Source: Pseudomonas sp. MMS21 TM103
GTDB taxonomy: Bacteria; Pseudomonadota; Gammaproteobacteria; Pseudomonadales; Pseudomonadaceae
Direction of reading: 5' to 3'
Assembly: GCF_022132145.1 (NCBI RefSeq)
Contig: NZ_JAJISP010000001.1
Span: 682,001 to 746,000, forward strand
DNA length: 64,000 nt
Part shown: in pieces, positions 13,353-21,221 of the stretch
How positions within the stretch are numbered: the stretch's first letter is position 1
How the letters are laid out: the number at the start of each line of letters is the position of its first letter
Position numbers and translations under genes: made by a program
Notes under the pieces: model-generated
The model's input: only the letters and a program-made list of their open reading frames with translations
Database searches by the model: none
What the model was told of the DNA's origin: nothing

Positions 13353-14066
13353 ATGCATTTCAGGATCGAGCAATGGCGTGCCTGGGCCCCCGGCCTGGAG
13401 AGCAAGGATGAGTGGCGCACCTGGTGCGAGGCACCCGTGCGCGTGGCCGACGGCCAGCAGCAACCGGATGTCAGCTTCCTCCCGGCCATGCAACGCCGAC
13501 GCCTCAGCCGCCTGGCACGGATGCTGTTCCAGGTTGCCTGGCCGCTGGCCGAAGCATACCCGGCCCTGCCCCTGATATTCGCCTCGCGCCACGGCGAGAC
13601 GCCGCGCACCCTGGCCATCCTCAACGACCTGGCGCGCGATGAACCCCTGTCGCCGACCCAGTTCAGCCTTTCAGTGCACAACGCCATCATCGGTCAATGG
13701 TCGATCCTGCGTGGCGACACCAGCGAGATGACCGCCGTGGCCGCGGCTGGCGACGGCCTCGAACACGCCATGCTGGAAGCCAGTATGCTGCTCGGCGAGG
13801 GCGCTCCGGCAGTGCTGCTGGTGATCGCCGAGGAAGCACCGCCAGCGGTGTATGCGCCCTACGTCGACGACGTGCCGTTTCCCTACGCCGTTGCCCTGCT
13901 GCTCACCCCAGGTGACGACTGGCACCTGCGACTGAGCACCGGAGCCGGCCAAACAGCCGCATGGCCACACCCCATCAGCCTGCTGCGTGCGCTCTGCAGC
14001 GGACAGCCGACCCTCGTGCATCACTGGAAAAACCGCCAATGGATCTGGTCACACGACAAGGCCTGA
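13353..14066 (+). CDS. Chain-length-factor-like ketosynthase partner (aryl polyene cluster)
   Basis: The 237-residue protein resembles the N-terminal half of a beta-ketoacyl synthase (PF13723 type) and opens MHFRIEQWRAWAPGLES, as first genes of aryl polyene clusters do. It has RHGETPRTLAILNDL and PTQFSLSVHNAIIGQWSI, and a GDGLEHAMLEASMLL block, but no active-site cysteine in the usual ketosynthase context and no C-terminal half. In the E. coli and Xenorhabdus systems this subunit (ApeC) pairs with a full ketosynthase and limits chain length. ATG 13341 is an in-frame alternative start; neither has a clear ribosome site. It overlaps the next gene by 28 bp. Confidence 0.8.
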   Translation: MHFRIEQWRAWAPGLESKDEWRTWCEAPVRVADGQQQPDVSFLPAMQRRRLSRLARMLFQVAWPLAEAYPALPLIFASRHGETPRTLAILNDLARDEPLSPTQFSLSVHNAIIGQWSILRGDTSEMTAVAAAGDGLEHAMLEASMLLGEGAPAVLLVIAEEAPPAVYAPYVDDVPFPYAVALLLTPGDDWHLRLSTGAGQTAAWPHPISLLRALCSGQPTLVHHWKNRQWIWSHDKA

Positions 14067-14869
14067 GCCCCTACAGCGCGCCCTTCTGGTGGCGCCTGAT
14101 CGCCACGGCGCTGAGCTTCACCCTGTTCGGCATAGGCGGCGTGCTGCTGCGCGTCCTGGTCTTCCCCGTGCTGGGGCTGCTGCCGGGCGACGCCGAGACG
14201 CAGCGCTACCGCGCCCGCGGCGTGATCAGCTGGGTGTTCCGGGCTTTCGTCCAGTTCATGTTCCGCAGCGGAGTGCTGACCTACGAGGTGGAAGGCGCCG
14301 ACCGCCTGGGCCGACCGGGCCAGCTGGTGCTCGCCAACCACCCGTCGCTGATCGACGTGGTGGTGCTGATCGCCTTCATTCGCGACGCCAACTGCGTGGT
14401 CAAGCAGAGCCTGTGGGACAACCCCTGTATGCGCGGGCCGATCCGCGCCGCCCAGTACATCAGTAACAGCGGTAGCATGGACATGCTCGACGAGGCGGCG
14501 GCGGCCCTGCACGCCGGCCAGACCCTGGTGATCTTTCCCGAAGGCACGCGCACCACACCGGGGCAGCCACCCGAATTCCACAGAGGCGCGGCCGCCATCG
14601 CGCTGCGCGGCGCGCGCATCGTCACCCCGGTGGCGATCAGCGTAACCCCGACCACCTTGACCAAGGCCGAGCCCTGGTACCGTATTCCCGCGCGGCGTTT
14701 CCATATTCGCCTGCGCGTGGGCGAAGATATCGACCCGCAACTGTTCAGTGCACAGGGCGCGGCCCCCATCGCCTCGCGTAAACTCAACCAATTCTTGCAC
14801 CGCCACTTCATTAAGGAGCTCGCCGTAGATGAGCGATTTACAGCTGGAAATCAAGCATCTGATCATTGA
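14039..14869 (+). CDS. Lysophospholipid acyltransferase-like protein (aryl polyene cluster)
   Basis: The 276-residue protein is of the PlsC/LPLAT family. Two hydrophobic segments near the N-terminus anchor it in the membrane. The acyltransferase motif NHPSLID gives the H-x4-D dyad (about residue 100), followed by VIFPEGTRTTPGQPP, the typical block III. Such enzymes move an acyl group from carrier protein or CoA to a lipid acceptor. In aryl polyene clusters one member (ApeD type) is thought to help attach the polyene to its lipid anchor. The start at 14039 overlaps the end of the previous gene, and the end overlaps the first ACP gene by 41 bp, showing tight translational coupling. Confidence 0.84.
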   Translation: MDLVTRQGLSPYSAPFWWRLIATALSFTLFGIGGVLLRVLVFPVLGLLPGDAETQRYRARGVISWVFRAFVQFMFRSGVLTYEVEGADRLGRPGQLVLANHPSLIDVVVLIAFIRDANCVVKQSLWDNPCMRGPIRAAQYISNSGSMDMLDEAAAALHAGQTLVIFPEGTRTTPGQPPEFHRGAAAIALRGARIVTPVAISVTPTTLTKAEPWYRIPARRFHIRLRVGEDIDPQLFSAQGAAPIASRKLNQFLHRHFIKELAVDERFTAGNQASDH

Positions 14870-15089
14870 GGCCCTTGGCCTGGAAGACATGGTGGCCGCA
14901 GACATCGGCGCCGACCTACCCCTGTTCGGCGAAGGCCTGGGGCTGGACTCGGTGGACGCCCTGGAGCTGGGCCTGGCAATCCAGAAACGCTTCGGCATCA
15001 AGATCGACGCCGAAGCCAAGGACACCCGCCAGCACTTTGCCAACGTGGCCAGCCTGACGGCCTTCGTTGCAGCACGGCAAACGGCCTGA
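14829..15089 (+). CDS. Acyl carrier protein 1 (aryl polyene cluster)
   Basis: The 86-residue protein is an acidic acyl carrier protein. The phosphopantetheine serine is Ser41 in GLGLDSVDALEL. It begins inside the preceding acyltransferase gene and corresponds to the ApeE-type carrier of known aryl polyene systems, on which the chain is probably built. Helix 1 (LQLEIKHLIIEALGL) and the end VASLTAFVAARQ match the ACP fold. AAGGAGCTCGCCGTAG before the ATG is a strong ribosome site. Confidence 0.9.
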   Translation: MSDLQLEIKHLIIEALGLEDMVAADIGADLPLFGEGLGLDSVDALELGLAIQKRFGIKIDAEAKDTRQHFANVASLTAFVAARQTA

Positions 15090-15100
15090 GGACTCAGCAC

Positions 15101-15355
15101 ATGCAAACCCGTGATGAGATCTTCGCCACCCTGCGCGACGCGATGGTCGAACTTTTCGAGCTGGACGCCGAGCGCGTAACCCTGACGGCCAACCTCTATC
15201 AGGACCTGGAAATCGACAGCATCGATGCCGTCGACCTGATCGACCACATCAAACGTCAGACCGGCAAGAAAATCGCTGCCGAAGAGTTCAAGTCGGTGCG
15301 CAGCGTGAGCGATGTGGTCGACGCCGTGTACCGCCTGGTCAACCCGGTCAACTGA
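15101..15355 (+). CDS. Acyl carrier protein 2 (aryl polyene cluster)
   Basis: The 84-residue protein is a second carrier protein with Ser40 in LEIDSIDAVDLIDHI as the phosphopantetheine site. It differs clearly from the first ACP in sequence, so the two probably have different partners, for example one for starter loading and one for extension. Two ACPs in tandem (ApeE and ApeF types) are a hallmark of aryl polyene clusters. It begins 11 bp after ACP 1. Confidence 0.9.
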   Translation: MQTRDEIFATLRDAMVELFELDAERVTLTANLYQDLEIDSIDAVDLIDHIKRQTGKKIAAEEFKSVRSVSDVVDAVYRLVNPVN

Positions 15356-15368
15356 TGAAGAGTCGCCC

Positions 15369-15914
15369 ATGAGCCGCCTGCTCGGCCTGCTGTTGGTCGT
15401 GGCCGGCCTGGCCTATCCCTTCGCCGTGTATTTCGGCATCGGACACCTGTCGCCCCGCGTCTTTGCCGCCCTGCTGGGCGGGCTCTGGCTGGCACGCCTG
15501 CTGGTTGGCAAGCAAGGCGCGGGCGGGCGCTGGATGGCCGCCGCGGTGTTGGCGTTCTGCCTGCTGCTGGGCCTGGCCGGCGAGCCGGCGCTGCTACGCT
15601 GGTACCCGGTATTGATCAACCTGCTGCTGCTCGGCCTGTTTGCCCTCAGCCTGAAAGTCGGCCCACCACTGGTGGAACGGCTGGCGCGCCTGCGCGAGCC
15701 GGAACTGCCCGAGGTGGCGGTGCGTTACACCCGCCAGGTGACCAAGGTCTGGGCGCTGTTCTTTCTCGGCAACGGCCTGATCACCACCGCCCTGACCCTG
15801 TGGGCGCCACTGTCCTGGTGGACCCTCTACACCGGCCTGGTCTCCTACGGCCTGATCGGCCTGCTGTTCGCCGGCGAATGGCTGGTGCGCCAGCGCGTAA
15901 GGCGGGCGGCATGA
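15369..15914 (+). CDS. Integral membrane protein of COG4648 type (aryl polyene cluster)
   Basis: The 181-residue protein is strongly hydrophobic with about five to six membrane segments. Between them is a charged stretch, VERLARLREPELPEVAVRYTR, that probably lies in the cytoplasm. It matches the ApeG-type membrane protein regularly found after the two ACP genes in aryl polyene clusters; databases often give it misleading names. No catalytic motif is visible. It may hold the soluble assembly enzymes at the membrane, but its function is unknown. Its ATGA end overlaps the start of the ligase gene. Confidence 0.78.
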   Translation: MSRLLGLLLVVAGLAYPFAVYFGIGHLSPRVFAALLGGLWLARLLVGKQGAGGRWMAAAVLAFCLLLGLAGEPALLRWYPVLINLLLLGLFALSLKVGPPLVERLARLREPELPEVAVRYTRQVTKVWALFFLGNGLITTALTLWAPLSWWTLYTGLVSYGLIGLLFAGEWLVRQRVRRAA

Positions 15915-17578
15915 GCTGGATCGGCCTTGACCGCTTGCTGCTGAACCCCGACGCCAGCCGCCTGGTGACCCCGGACCTCGACCACGCCGAGCTGTGTCGG
16001 CGTGCGCTGCGCCTGGGCGGGCAGCTGCAGGGACAGAACGTGCAGCGCGTCGCGCTCTACCTGGAAGACGCCGCCGACCTGGCGACCGCCCTGCTCGGCG
16101 CCTGGCTGGCCGGCGTCCACGTACTGCTCCCCGCCGACGCCCAGCCGCAGACGCGCCTGCAGCTGGCGTGCCGGATCGACCTGTGGCTCGACGCCCTCGA
16201 CGCCCTCGACCCCGCAGGCGCCGCCGCGCCGCTGCAGGCCCGCGCCCTGGACCTCGACCAGTGCCGACTGACCCTGTGCACCTCCGGCTCCAGCGGTGAG
16301 GCCAAGCTGATCGACAAGAGCCTGCGCCAGCTGAGCAACGAAATCGAAGCGCTGGAACAGCTGTGGGGCGAGACCCTGGGCGATGCCGTGATCATCGCCA
16401 GCGTCGCCGCCCAGCATATCTACGGCCTGTTGTTCCGCGTGCTCTGGCCACTGTGCGCCGGCCGCGCCTTCCTGCGCCGCGCGCAACCCTTCCCCGAGGA
16501 CATGCAACGCACCAGCCTGGAACAGCCTGGATTCGCCTGGGTCGCCAGCCCGGCCTTGTTGAAGCGCATGGGCGACAACCTCGACTGGACGGCCCTGCAG
16601 CCCTTGCGCCAGGTGTTCTCCTCCGGCGGCGCCCTGCCCGTCGAGGCGGCGCAGCTGTTGCACGCCCAGCTCGGCCAGTGGCCAACGGAAATCTACGGCA
16701 GCTCGGAAACCGGCGGCATCGCCTGGCGCCAGGGCGATACCCCCTGGCAGCCGTTCGCCGGCATCGAGCTGGGGGTCAACGCCGAGGGTGCGCTCAGGCT
16801 CACCTCGCCCTACCTGCCGGCCGGCCACTGCGAGCAGACCGCCGATGCCATCGAGCTCCTGGCCGACGGCCGTCTCATCCTGCGTGGCCGTCTGGACCGC
16901 ATCGTCAAACTCGAAGAAAAACGTATTTCCCTGCCGATGCTCGAGCAGGCCCTGCTGGCCCATGCCTGGGTCGACGATGCCCGCCTCGGGGTGATTCAGC
17001 AGGGCCGCGCCTTCCTCGGCGCCCTGCTGGCCTTGAGCCCGGCCGGCGTGCATGCCCTGCGCAACCAGGGCCGGCGCAGCGTCACCGAGACCCTGCGCCA
17101 GCATCTGGCCGGACACTGCGAAGCCATCGCCCTGCCGCGACGCTGGCGCCTGCTCGGCCAGTTGCCCTACAGCAGCCAGGGCAAGCTGGCCCAGGCCACG
17201 GTCGAGGCCCTGCTCGCCGCGCCGCGCCCGACCCTGGTCGAACCGTTGAGCGCCGTGGAGCGGGACGGCGAATGGCAGCTGGAACTGCAGGTGCCGCTGG
17301 ACCTGGCCCACTTCAGCGGCCACTTCCCGCAGACCCCGGTGCTGCCGGGCGTGGTGCAGATCGACTGGGCCCAACAGCTGGCGCGGCAACTGATCGAGCA
17401 ACTGCCGCCGCGCTTCGTCGGCATGGAAGTGCTGAAATTCCAGCAACTGGTACGCCCCGGCGACCCCCTGCAACTGTCGCTGCGCTTCGACGCCAGCCGC
17501 GGCAAGCTCTATTTCACCTTCCGCAACGGCGACAAGGCCTGCTCGTCCGGGCGCATTCTGCTGGGGGCCGCACAATGA
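15911..17578 (+). CDS. Acyl/aryl-AMP ligase fused to a FabZ-like dehydratase domain
   Basis: The 555-residue protein joins two activities. Residues 1 to about 445 are an adenylate-forming ligase: TLCTSGSSGEAKLIDKS (about 120-136) is the ATP loop, YGSSETGG the next core motif, and LRGRLDRIVKLEEKRIS the hinge. Residues from about 455 are a hotdog domain with HFSGHFPQTPVLPGV, the FabA/FabZ active-site type. In the E. coli system these are separate proteins (ApeH and ApeI); the fusion suggests that starter activation and chain dehydration happen on one scaffold. The ligase part probably loads the aromatic acid made by the ammonia-lyase onto an ACP. The gene starts at the ATGA overlap at 15911. 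Confidence 0.85.
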   Translation: MSWIGLDRLLLNPDASRLVTPDLDHAELCRRALRLGGQLQGQNVQRVALYLEDAADLATALLGAWLAGVHVLLPADAQPQTRLQLACRIDLWLDALDALDPAGAAAPLQARALDLDQCRLTLCTSGSSGEAKLIDKSLRQLSNEIEALEQLWGETLGDAVIIASVAAQHIYGLLFRVLWPLCAGRAFLRRAQPFPEDMQRTSLEQPGFAWVASPALLKRMGDNLDWTALQPLRQVFSSGGALPVEAAQLLHAQLGQWPTEIYGSSETGGIAWRQGDTPWQPFAGIELGVNAEGALRLTSPYLPAGHCEQTADAIELLADGRLILRGRLDRIVKLEEKRISLPMLEQALLAHAWVDDARLGVIQQGRAFLGALLALSPAGVHALRNQGRRSVTETLRQHLAGHCEAIALPRRWRLLGQLPYSSQGKLAQATVEALLAAPRPTLVEPLSAVERDGEWQLELQVPLDLAHFSGHFPQTPVLPGVVQIDWAQQLARQLIEQLPPRFVGMEVLKFQQLVRPGDPLQLSLRFDASRGKLYFTFRNGDKACSSGRILLGAAQ

Positions 17579-17605
17579 CCGGCGCTTACCGGCTGGCGGC
17601 GCCAG

Positions 17606-18340
17606 ATGCATAAGCCCTGCGCGGTAATTCCGGTATACAACCACGAACACGCCCTGCCGGCGGTAGTGCAGGCACTGCGTGGCGCCGGGTTGCCCTGCGT
17701 GCTGATCGACGACGCCTCCAGCCCGGCCTGCGCCGCGATCATCGATCGCCTGGCCACGCAGGCGGACGTCTACCTGCTGCGCCTGCCCGTCAACCAGGGC
17801 AAGGGCGGCGCCGTGATGGCCGGTCTGCGTGAAGCGGCGCGACGGGGCTTCAGCCACGCCCTGCAGGTGGATGCCGACGGCCAGCACGACCTGAGCGGAC
17901 TGGCGATCTTCCTCGACGCCTCGCAGGCCGAGCCGCAGACCCTGATCTGTGGCTACCCGCACTACGATGCCAGCGTGCCGAAAGGCCGCCTCTACGCGCG
18001 CTACCTGACCCATGTCTGGGTGTGGATCAACTGCCTGTCGCTGAGTATTCGCGACTCGATGTGCGGCTTTCGCATCTACCCGTTGCCCGCCACCCTGGCG
18101 CTGCTCGACGCGGTGGCCATCGGCCGGCGCATGGACTTCGACACCGAGATCCTGGTTCGCCTGTTCTGGCGCGGCCAGCCAATGCGCTGGCTGCCGGTGC
18201 GAGTGAACTACCCGACTGATGGCCTCTCGCATTTTCGCCTGTGGCACGACAACGTGCTGATCTCGAAGATGCACGCCAAACTGTTCTGCGGCATGCTGCT
18301 GCGCGCCCCGCAGCTGCTCTGGCGGCGGTGGCGTGCATGA
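17606..18340 (+). CDS. Family 2 glycosyltransferase (aryl polyene cluster)
   Basis: The 244-residue protein is a GT-A fold glycosyltransferase, related to dolichyl-phosphate mannosyl- and polyprenyl-glycosyltransferases. It shows AVIPVYNHEHALP at the start, NQGKGGAVMAGLREA, and the metal-binding DADGQHD (Asp89, Asp91), then DSMCGFRIYP and RRMDFDTEILVRL. In many aryl polyene clusters this domain is fused to the acyltransferase that follows; here the two are separate genes with an ATGA overlap. It may add a sugar to the polyene lipid. The start follows a 12-codon frame (17575-17613) that begins on the ligase stop and ends just after this start. Confidence 0.85.
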   Translation: MHKPCAVIPVYNHEHALPAVVQALRGAGLPCVLIDDASSPACAAIIDRLATQADVYLLRLPVNQGKGGAVMAGLREAARRGFSHALQVDADGQHDLSGLAIFLDASQAEPQTLICGYPHYDASVPKGRLYARYLTHVWVWINCLSLSIRDSMCGFRIYPLPATLALLDAVAIGRRMDFDTEILVRLFWRGQPMRWLPVRVNYPTDGLSHFRLWHDNVLISKMHAKLFCGMLLRAPQLLWRRWRA

Positions 18341-19281
18341 GCGCGCAGCCAAACAGCCAGCACTGGGCCGCGCAGCAAGAGCGCGGCAGCTTCCTGCTGA
18401 TGAAGTTCATCGCCCTGGCCGCGCGCCTGCTCGGTCGCCGCGCACTCAGCCCGCTGCTCTATGTGATTGTCCTGTACTTCTTCCTGCTCGGCGGCAAGGC
18501 CCGGCGCAGCATCTGGCACTACCAGCGCAACCTGGCCAACTGGAGCGGGCGCAGCGAACTGCAGCCCAGCCGCCACTCGGTATTCCGTCAATTCATGGCC
18601 TTCGCCGACTCCCTGCTGGACAAACTGGACGTCTGGAACGACAGGCTTGGCCTGCGGGACATCGACCTGGTTGACCGCCATGACCTGCACCAGCAGATGC
18701 AGGGCGCACGCGGACAGATGCTGATCGGCGCCCACCTGGGTAACCTGGAAGTCTGTCGCGCCCTGGCCGAACTGAACAATAAAGTGCGCATGAACGTACT
18801 GGTGCACACCAAGCATGCCAAGCAGTTCAACCGCCTGCTCGGTGAAGCCGGGGCCAGCAACCTGCGCCTGATTCAGGTCAGCGAACTGGACCCGGCGATC
18901 ATGCTGCAACTGTCCGAACGCCTGGAGCGCGGCGAGTGGCTGGCCATTGCCGGCGACCGCGTGCCGCTGCACGGCGCCCGGAGCGTCACGGTGGACTTTC
19001 TCGGCCAGAGCGCCGCCTTCCCTCAGGGGCCTTGGTTGCTCGCCGGCTTGCTGCGCTGCCCACTCAACCTGATGAGTTGCCTGAAGATCGACGGCCGCTA
19101 CCAGGTGCTGCTCGAACCCCTCGCCGACCGCGTGCAGTGGAAGCGCGGCGAACGCGACGCCGTGATCCACACCTGGGTCCAACGCTACGCGCAGCGCCTC
19201 GGCCAACTCTGCCTGGATGCCCCGCACCAATGGTTCAACTTCTACCCGTTCTGGAAGCAAGATGACGACATACCTGGCTGA
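18337..19281 (+). CDS. LpxL/HtrB-like lipid acyltransferase (aryl polyene cluster)
   Basis: The 314-residue protein is of the lipid A late acyltransferase family. It has an N-terminal membrane segment (LSPLLYVIVLYFFLLGG), the catalytic dyad region IGAHLGNLEVCRAL (His-x4-Glu), and the later block AIAGDRVPLHG. The family moves acyl chains from carrier protein to a lipid or sugar acceptor at the inner membrane, so here it may join the aryl polyene chain to its glycolipid anchor. It overlaps the glycosyltransferase stop by four bases. The downstream ammonia-lyase starts inside its last codons. Confidence 0.83.
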   Translation: MSAQPNSQHWAAQQERGSFLLMKFIALAARLLGRRALSPLLYVIVLYFFLLGGKARRSIWHYQRNLANWSGRSELQPSRHSVFRQFMAFADSLLDKLDVWNDRLGLRDIDLVDRHDLHQQMQGARGQMLIGAHLGNLEVCRALAELNNKVRMNVLVHTKHAKQFNRLLGEAGASNLRLIQVSELDPAIMLQLSERLERGEWLAIAGDRVPLHGARSVTVDFLGQSAAFPQGPWLLAGLLRCPLNLMSCLKIDGRYQVLLEPLADRVQWKRGERDAVIHTWVQRYAQRLGQLCLDAPHQWFNFYPFWKQDDDIPG

Positions 19282-20803
19282 ACCCGTGGTGTTCGGCGAA
19301 CAACCGCTGAGTATCGAGAACATCAACGTCCTGTCCCAGCGCCGCGCCCAGGTGCTGTTGCAGGACGATGCCGCCTACCGCGAGATGATCGCCAAGGGTC
19401 CGCGCTTCCTCGACACCCTGCTGGACAAGGAAGGCGTGATCTACGGCGTCACCACCGGCTACGGCGATTCCTGCGTGGTGGCCGTGCCGCTGCACCAGGT
19501 CGAGGCGCTGCCACGCCACCTCTACACCTTCCACGGCTGCGGCCTCGGCCAACTGCTCGACGAAGCGAGTACCCGTGCAGTCCTGGCCGCGCGCTTGCAG
19601 TCGCTGTGCCAGGGCGTATCCGGGGTGCGCGTGGAGCTGCTGGAACGCCTGCGGGCCTTTCTCGAGCATGACGTGCTGCCGCTGATCCCCGAGGAAGGCT
19701 CGGTCGGCGCCAGCGGCGACCTGACCCCGCTGTCCTACGTGGCCGCCACCCTCAGCGGCGAGCGCGAGGTGCTGTTCAAGGGTGAACGCCGCAGCGCCGC
19801 CGAGGTCCACGCCGAACTGGGCTGGACGCCGCTGGTATTACGCCCCAAGGAAGCCCTGGCCCTGATGAATGGCACGGCGGTGATGACCGCCCTGGCGTGC
19901 CTGGCCTTTTCCCGCGCCGAGTACCTGCTCAAGCTGGCCACGCGCATCACCGCGCTCAACGTGGTGGCACTGGAAGGCAACCCGGAGCACTTCGACGAAC
20001 GCCTGTTCGCCGCCAAGCCGCACCCGGGACAGATGCAAGTCGCCGCCTGGCTGCGCCAGGACCTGGCCATCGACGCGCCGACCGCGCCGCTGCACCGCCT
20101 GCAGGACCGCTACTCGCTGCGCTGCGCACCGCATGTGCTCGGGGTCATGGCCGATAGCCTGGGCCTGCTGCGGCAGTTCATCGAAACCGAACTGAACAGT
20201 GCCAACGACAACCCGCTGATCGACGCCGAGGCCGAACGCGTACTGCACGGCGGCCACTTCTACGGCGGCCATATCGCCTTCGCCATGGACAGCCTGAAGA
20301 ACCTGGTGGGCAACGTCGCCGACCTGCTCGACCGGCAGCTCGCCCTGCTGGTCGACAGCCGCTACAACCACGGCCTGCCGAGCAACCTGTCCGGCGCGCC
20401 AGCCGTCACCGCGATGATCAACCACGGCTTCAAGGCCGTGCAGATCGGCGCCAGCGCCTGGACCGCCGAGGCGCTGAAGAACACCATGCCGGCCAGCGTG
20501 TTCTCGCGTTCCACCGAGTGCCACAACCAGGACAAGGTGAGCATGGGCACCATCGCCGCGCGCGACGCCCTGCGCAGCCTGGAGCTCACCGAACAGGTCG
20601 CCGCCGCCACCCTGCTGGCCGCCAACCAGGGCGTGTGGCTGCGCCTGCGCGACGGCAAGAGCGACCTCCCCGCACCCGTGGCGGCCATGCACGAGCAACT
20701 GGCCACGGACTTCGCCCCGGTGATCGAAGACCGCGCCCTGGAAGGCGAACTGCGCCTGTGCCTCGAGCGCATCCGCAGCCAGCACTGGAGGTTGTATGCG
20801 TAG
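19262..20803 (+). CDS. Aromatic amino acid / histidine ammonia-lyase family enzyme
   Basis: The 513-residue protein is a MIO-type ammonia-lyase. Ala150-Ser151-Gly152 in GSVGASGDLTPLSYVA form the MIO electrophile, and Tyr61 in YGVTTGYGDS is the catalytic tyrosine. ELNSANDNPLID and the late block HNQDKVSMG are also present. The two selectivity residues are Phe90-His91, unlike the usual pairs of tyrosine (His-Leu), phenylalanine (Phe-Leu) and histidine (Ser-His) lyases. In an aryl polyene cluster it most likely makes 4-coumarate or cinnamate as the chain starter; it is not near hut genes. The start overlaps the preceding gene by 20 bp. Confidence 0.86.
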   Translation: MTTYLAEPVVFGEQPLSIENINVLSQRRAQVLLQDDAAYREMIAKGPRFLDTLLDKEGVIYGVTTGYGDSCVVAVPLHQVEALPRHLYTFHGCGLGQLLDEASTRAVLAARLQSLCQGVSGVRVELLERLRAFLEHDVLPLIPEEGSVGASGDLTPLSYVAATLSGEREVLFKGERRSAAEVHAELGWTPLVLRPKEALALMNGTAVMTALACLAFSRAEYLLKLATRITALNVVALEGNPEHFDERLFAAKPHPGQMQVAAWLRQDLAIDAPTAPLHRLQDRYSLRCAPHVLGVMADSLGLLRQFIETELNSANDNPLIDAEAERVLHGGHFYGGHIAFAMDSLKNLVGNVADLLDRQLALLVDSRYNHGLPSNLSGAPAVTAMINHGFKAVQIGASAWTAEALKNTMPASVFSRSTECHNQDKVSMGTIAARDALRSLELTEQVAAATLLAANQGVWLRLRDGKSDLPAPVAAMHEQLATDFAPVIEDRALEGELRLCLERIRSQHWRLYA

Positions 20804-21221
20804 CCAAGGCGTCTTGCAGGCCGAGATCGAGATGGTCGTGCCCTTCTTCGACGTCGATTCGATGGAGGTGGTCTGGCACGGCCACTACGTCAAATATTTC
20901 GAAGTGGCGCGCTGCGCCCTGCTCGACAAACTCGGCCACAACTACACGCACATGCTTGCGGCGGGCTATGCCTGGCCGATCATCGACTTGCAGGTACGCT
21001 ATATCCGCGGCGCCCGGTTCGGCCAGAAGATCATCGTGCGCGCCGACCTGATCGAGTGGGAGAACCGTCTGAAGCTCCACTACCTGATCTCGGACGCCGA
21101 GACCGGCGAACGCATGACCCGCGGCAGCAGCGTGCAGGTCGCGGTGCACATCGCCAGCCGCGAGATGCAGCTGGCCTCGCCCAGGGGCTTGGTCGCCGCC
21201 GTCGAGCAAGCCCTCACATGA
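20796..21221 (+). CDS. Hotdog thioesterase, 4-hydroxybenzoyl-CoA thioesterase family
   Basis: The 141-residue protein is a 4HBT-type thioesterase. The active-site region is VDSMEVVWHGHYVKYFEVAR, with the Asp-Ser/Met and Tyr-Phe-Glu pattern of that family, and a typical strand WENRLKLHYLI follows. It corresponds to the ApeK-type thioesterase. It could release chains from carrier proteins or clear wrongly primed ones. It begins inside the last codons of the ammonia-lyase gene (8-bp overlap) and ends in an ATGA overlap with the LolA-like gene. Confidence 0.83.
   Translation: MRSQGVLQAEIEMVVPFFDVDSMEVVWHGHYVKYFEVARCALLDKLGHNYTHMLAAGYAWPIIDLQVRYIRGARFGQKIIVRADLIEWENRLKLHYLISDAETGERMTRGSSVQVAVHIASREMQLASPRGLVAAVEQALT

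Noticed and set aside
15845..18352. Very long open frame on the minus strand across the ligase and glycosyltransferase genes
   Set aside because: It is antisense to two genes with clear motifs, its product is rich in Gln, Gly, Ala and Arg without any known fold, and such frames are common opposite GC-rich coding DNA.
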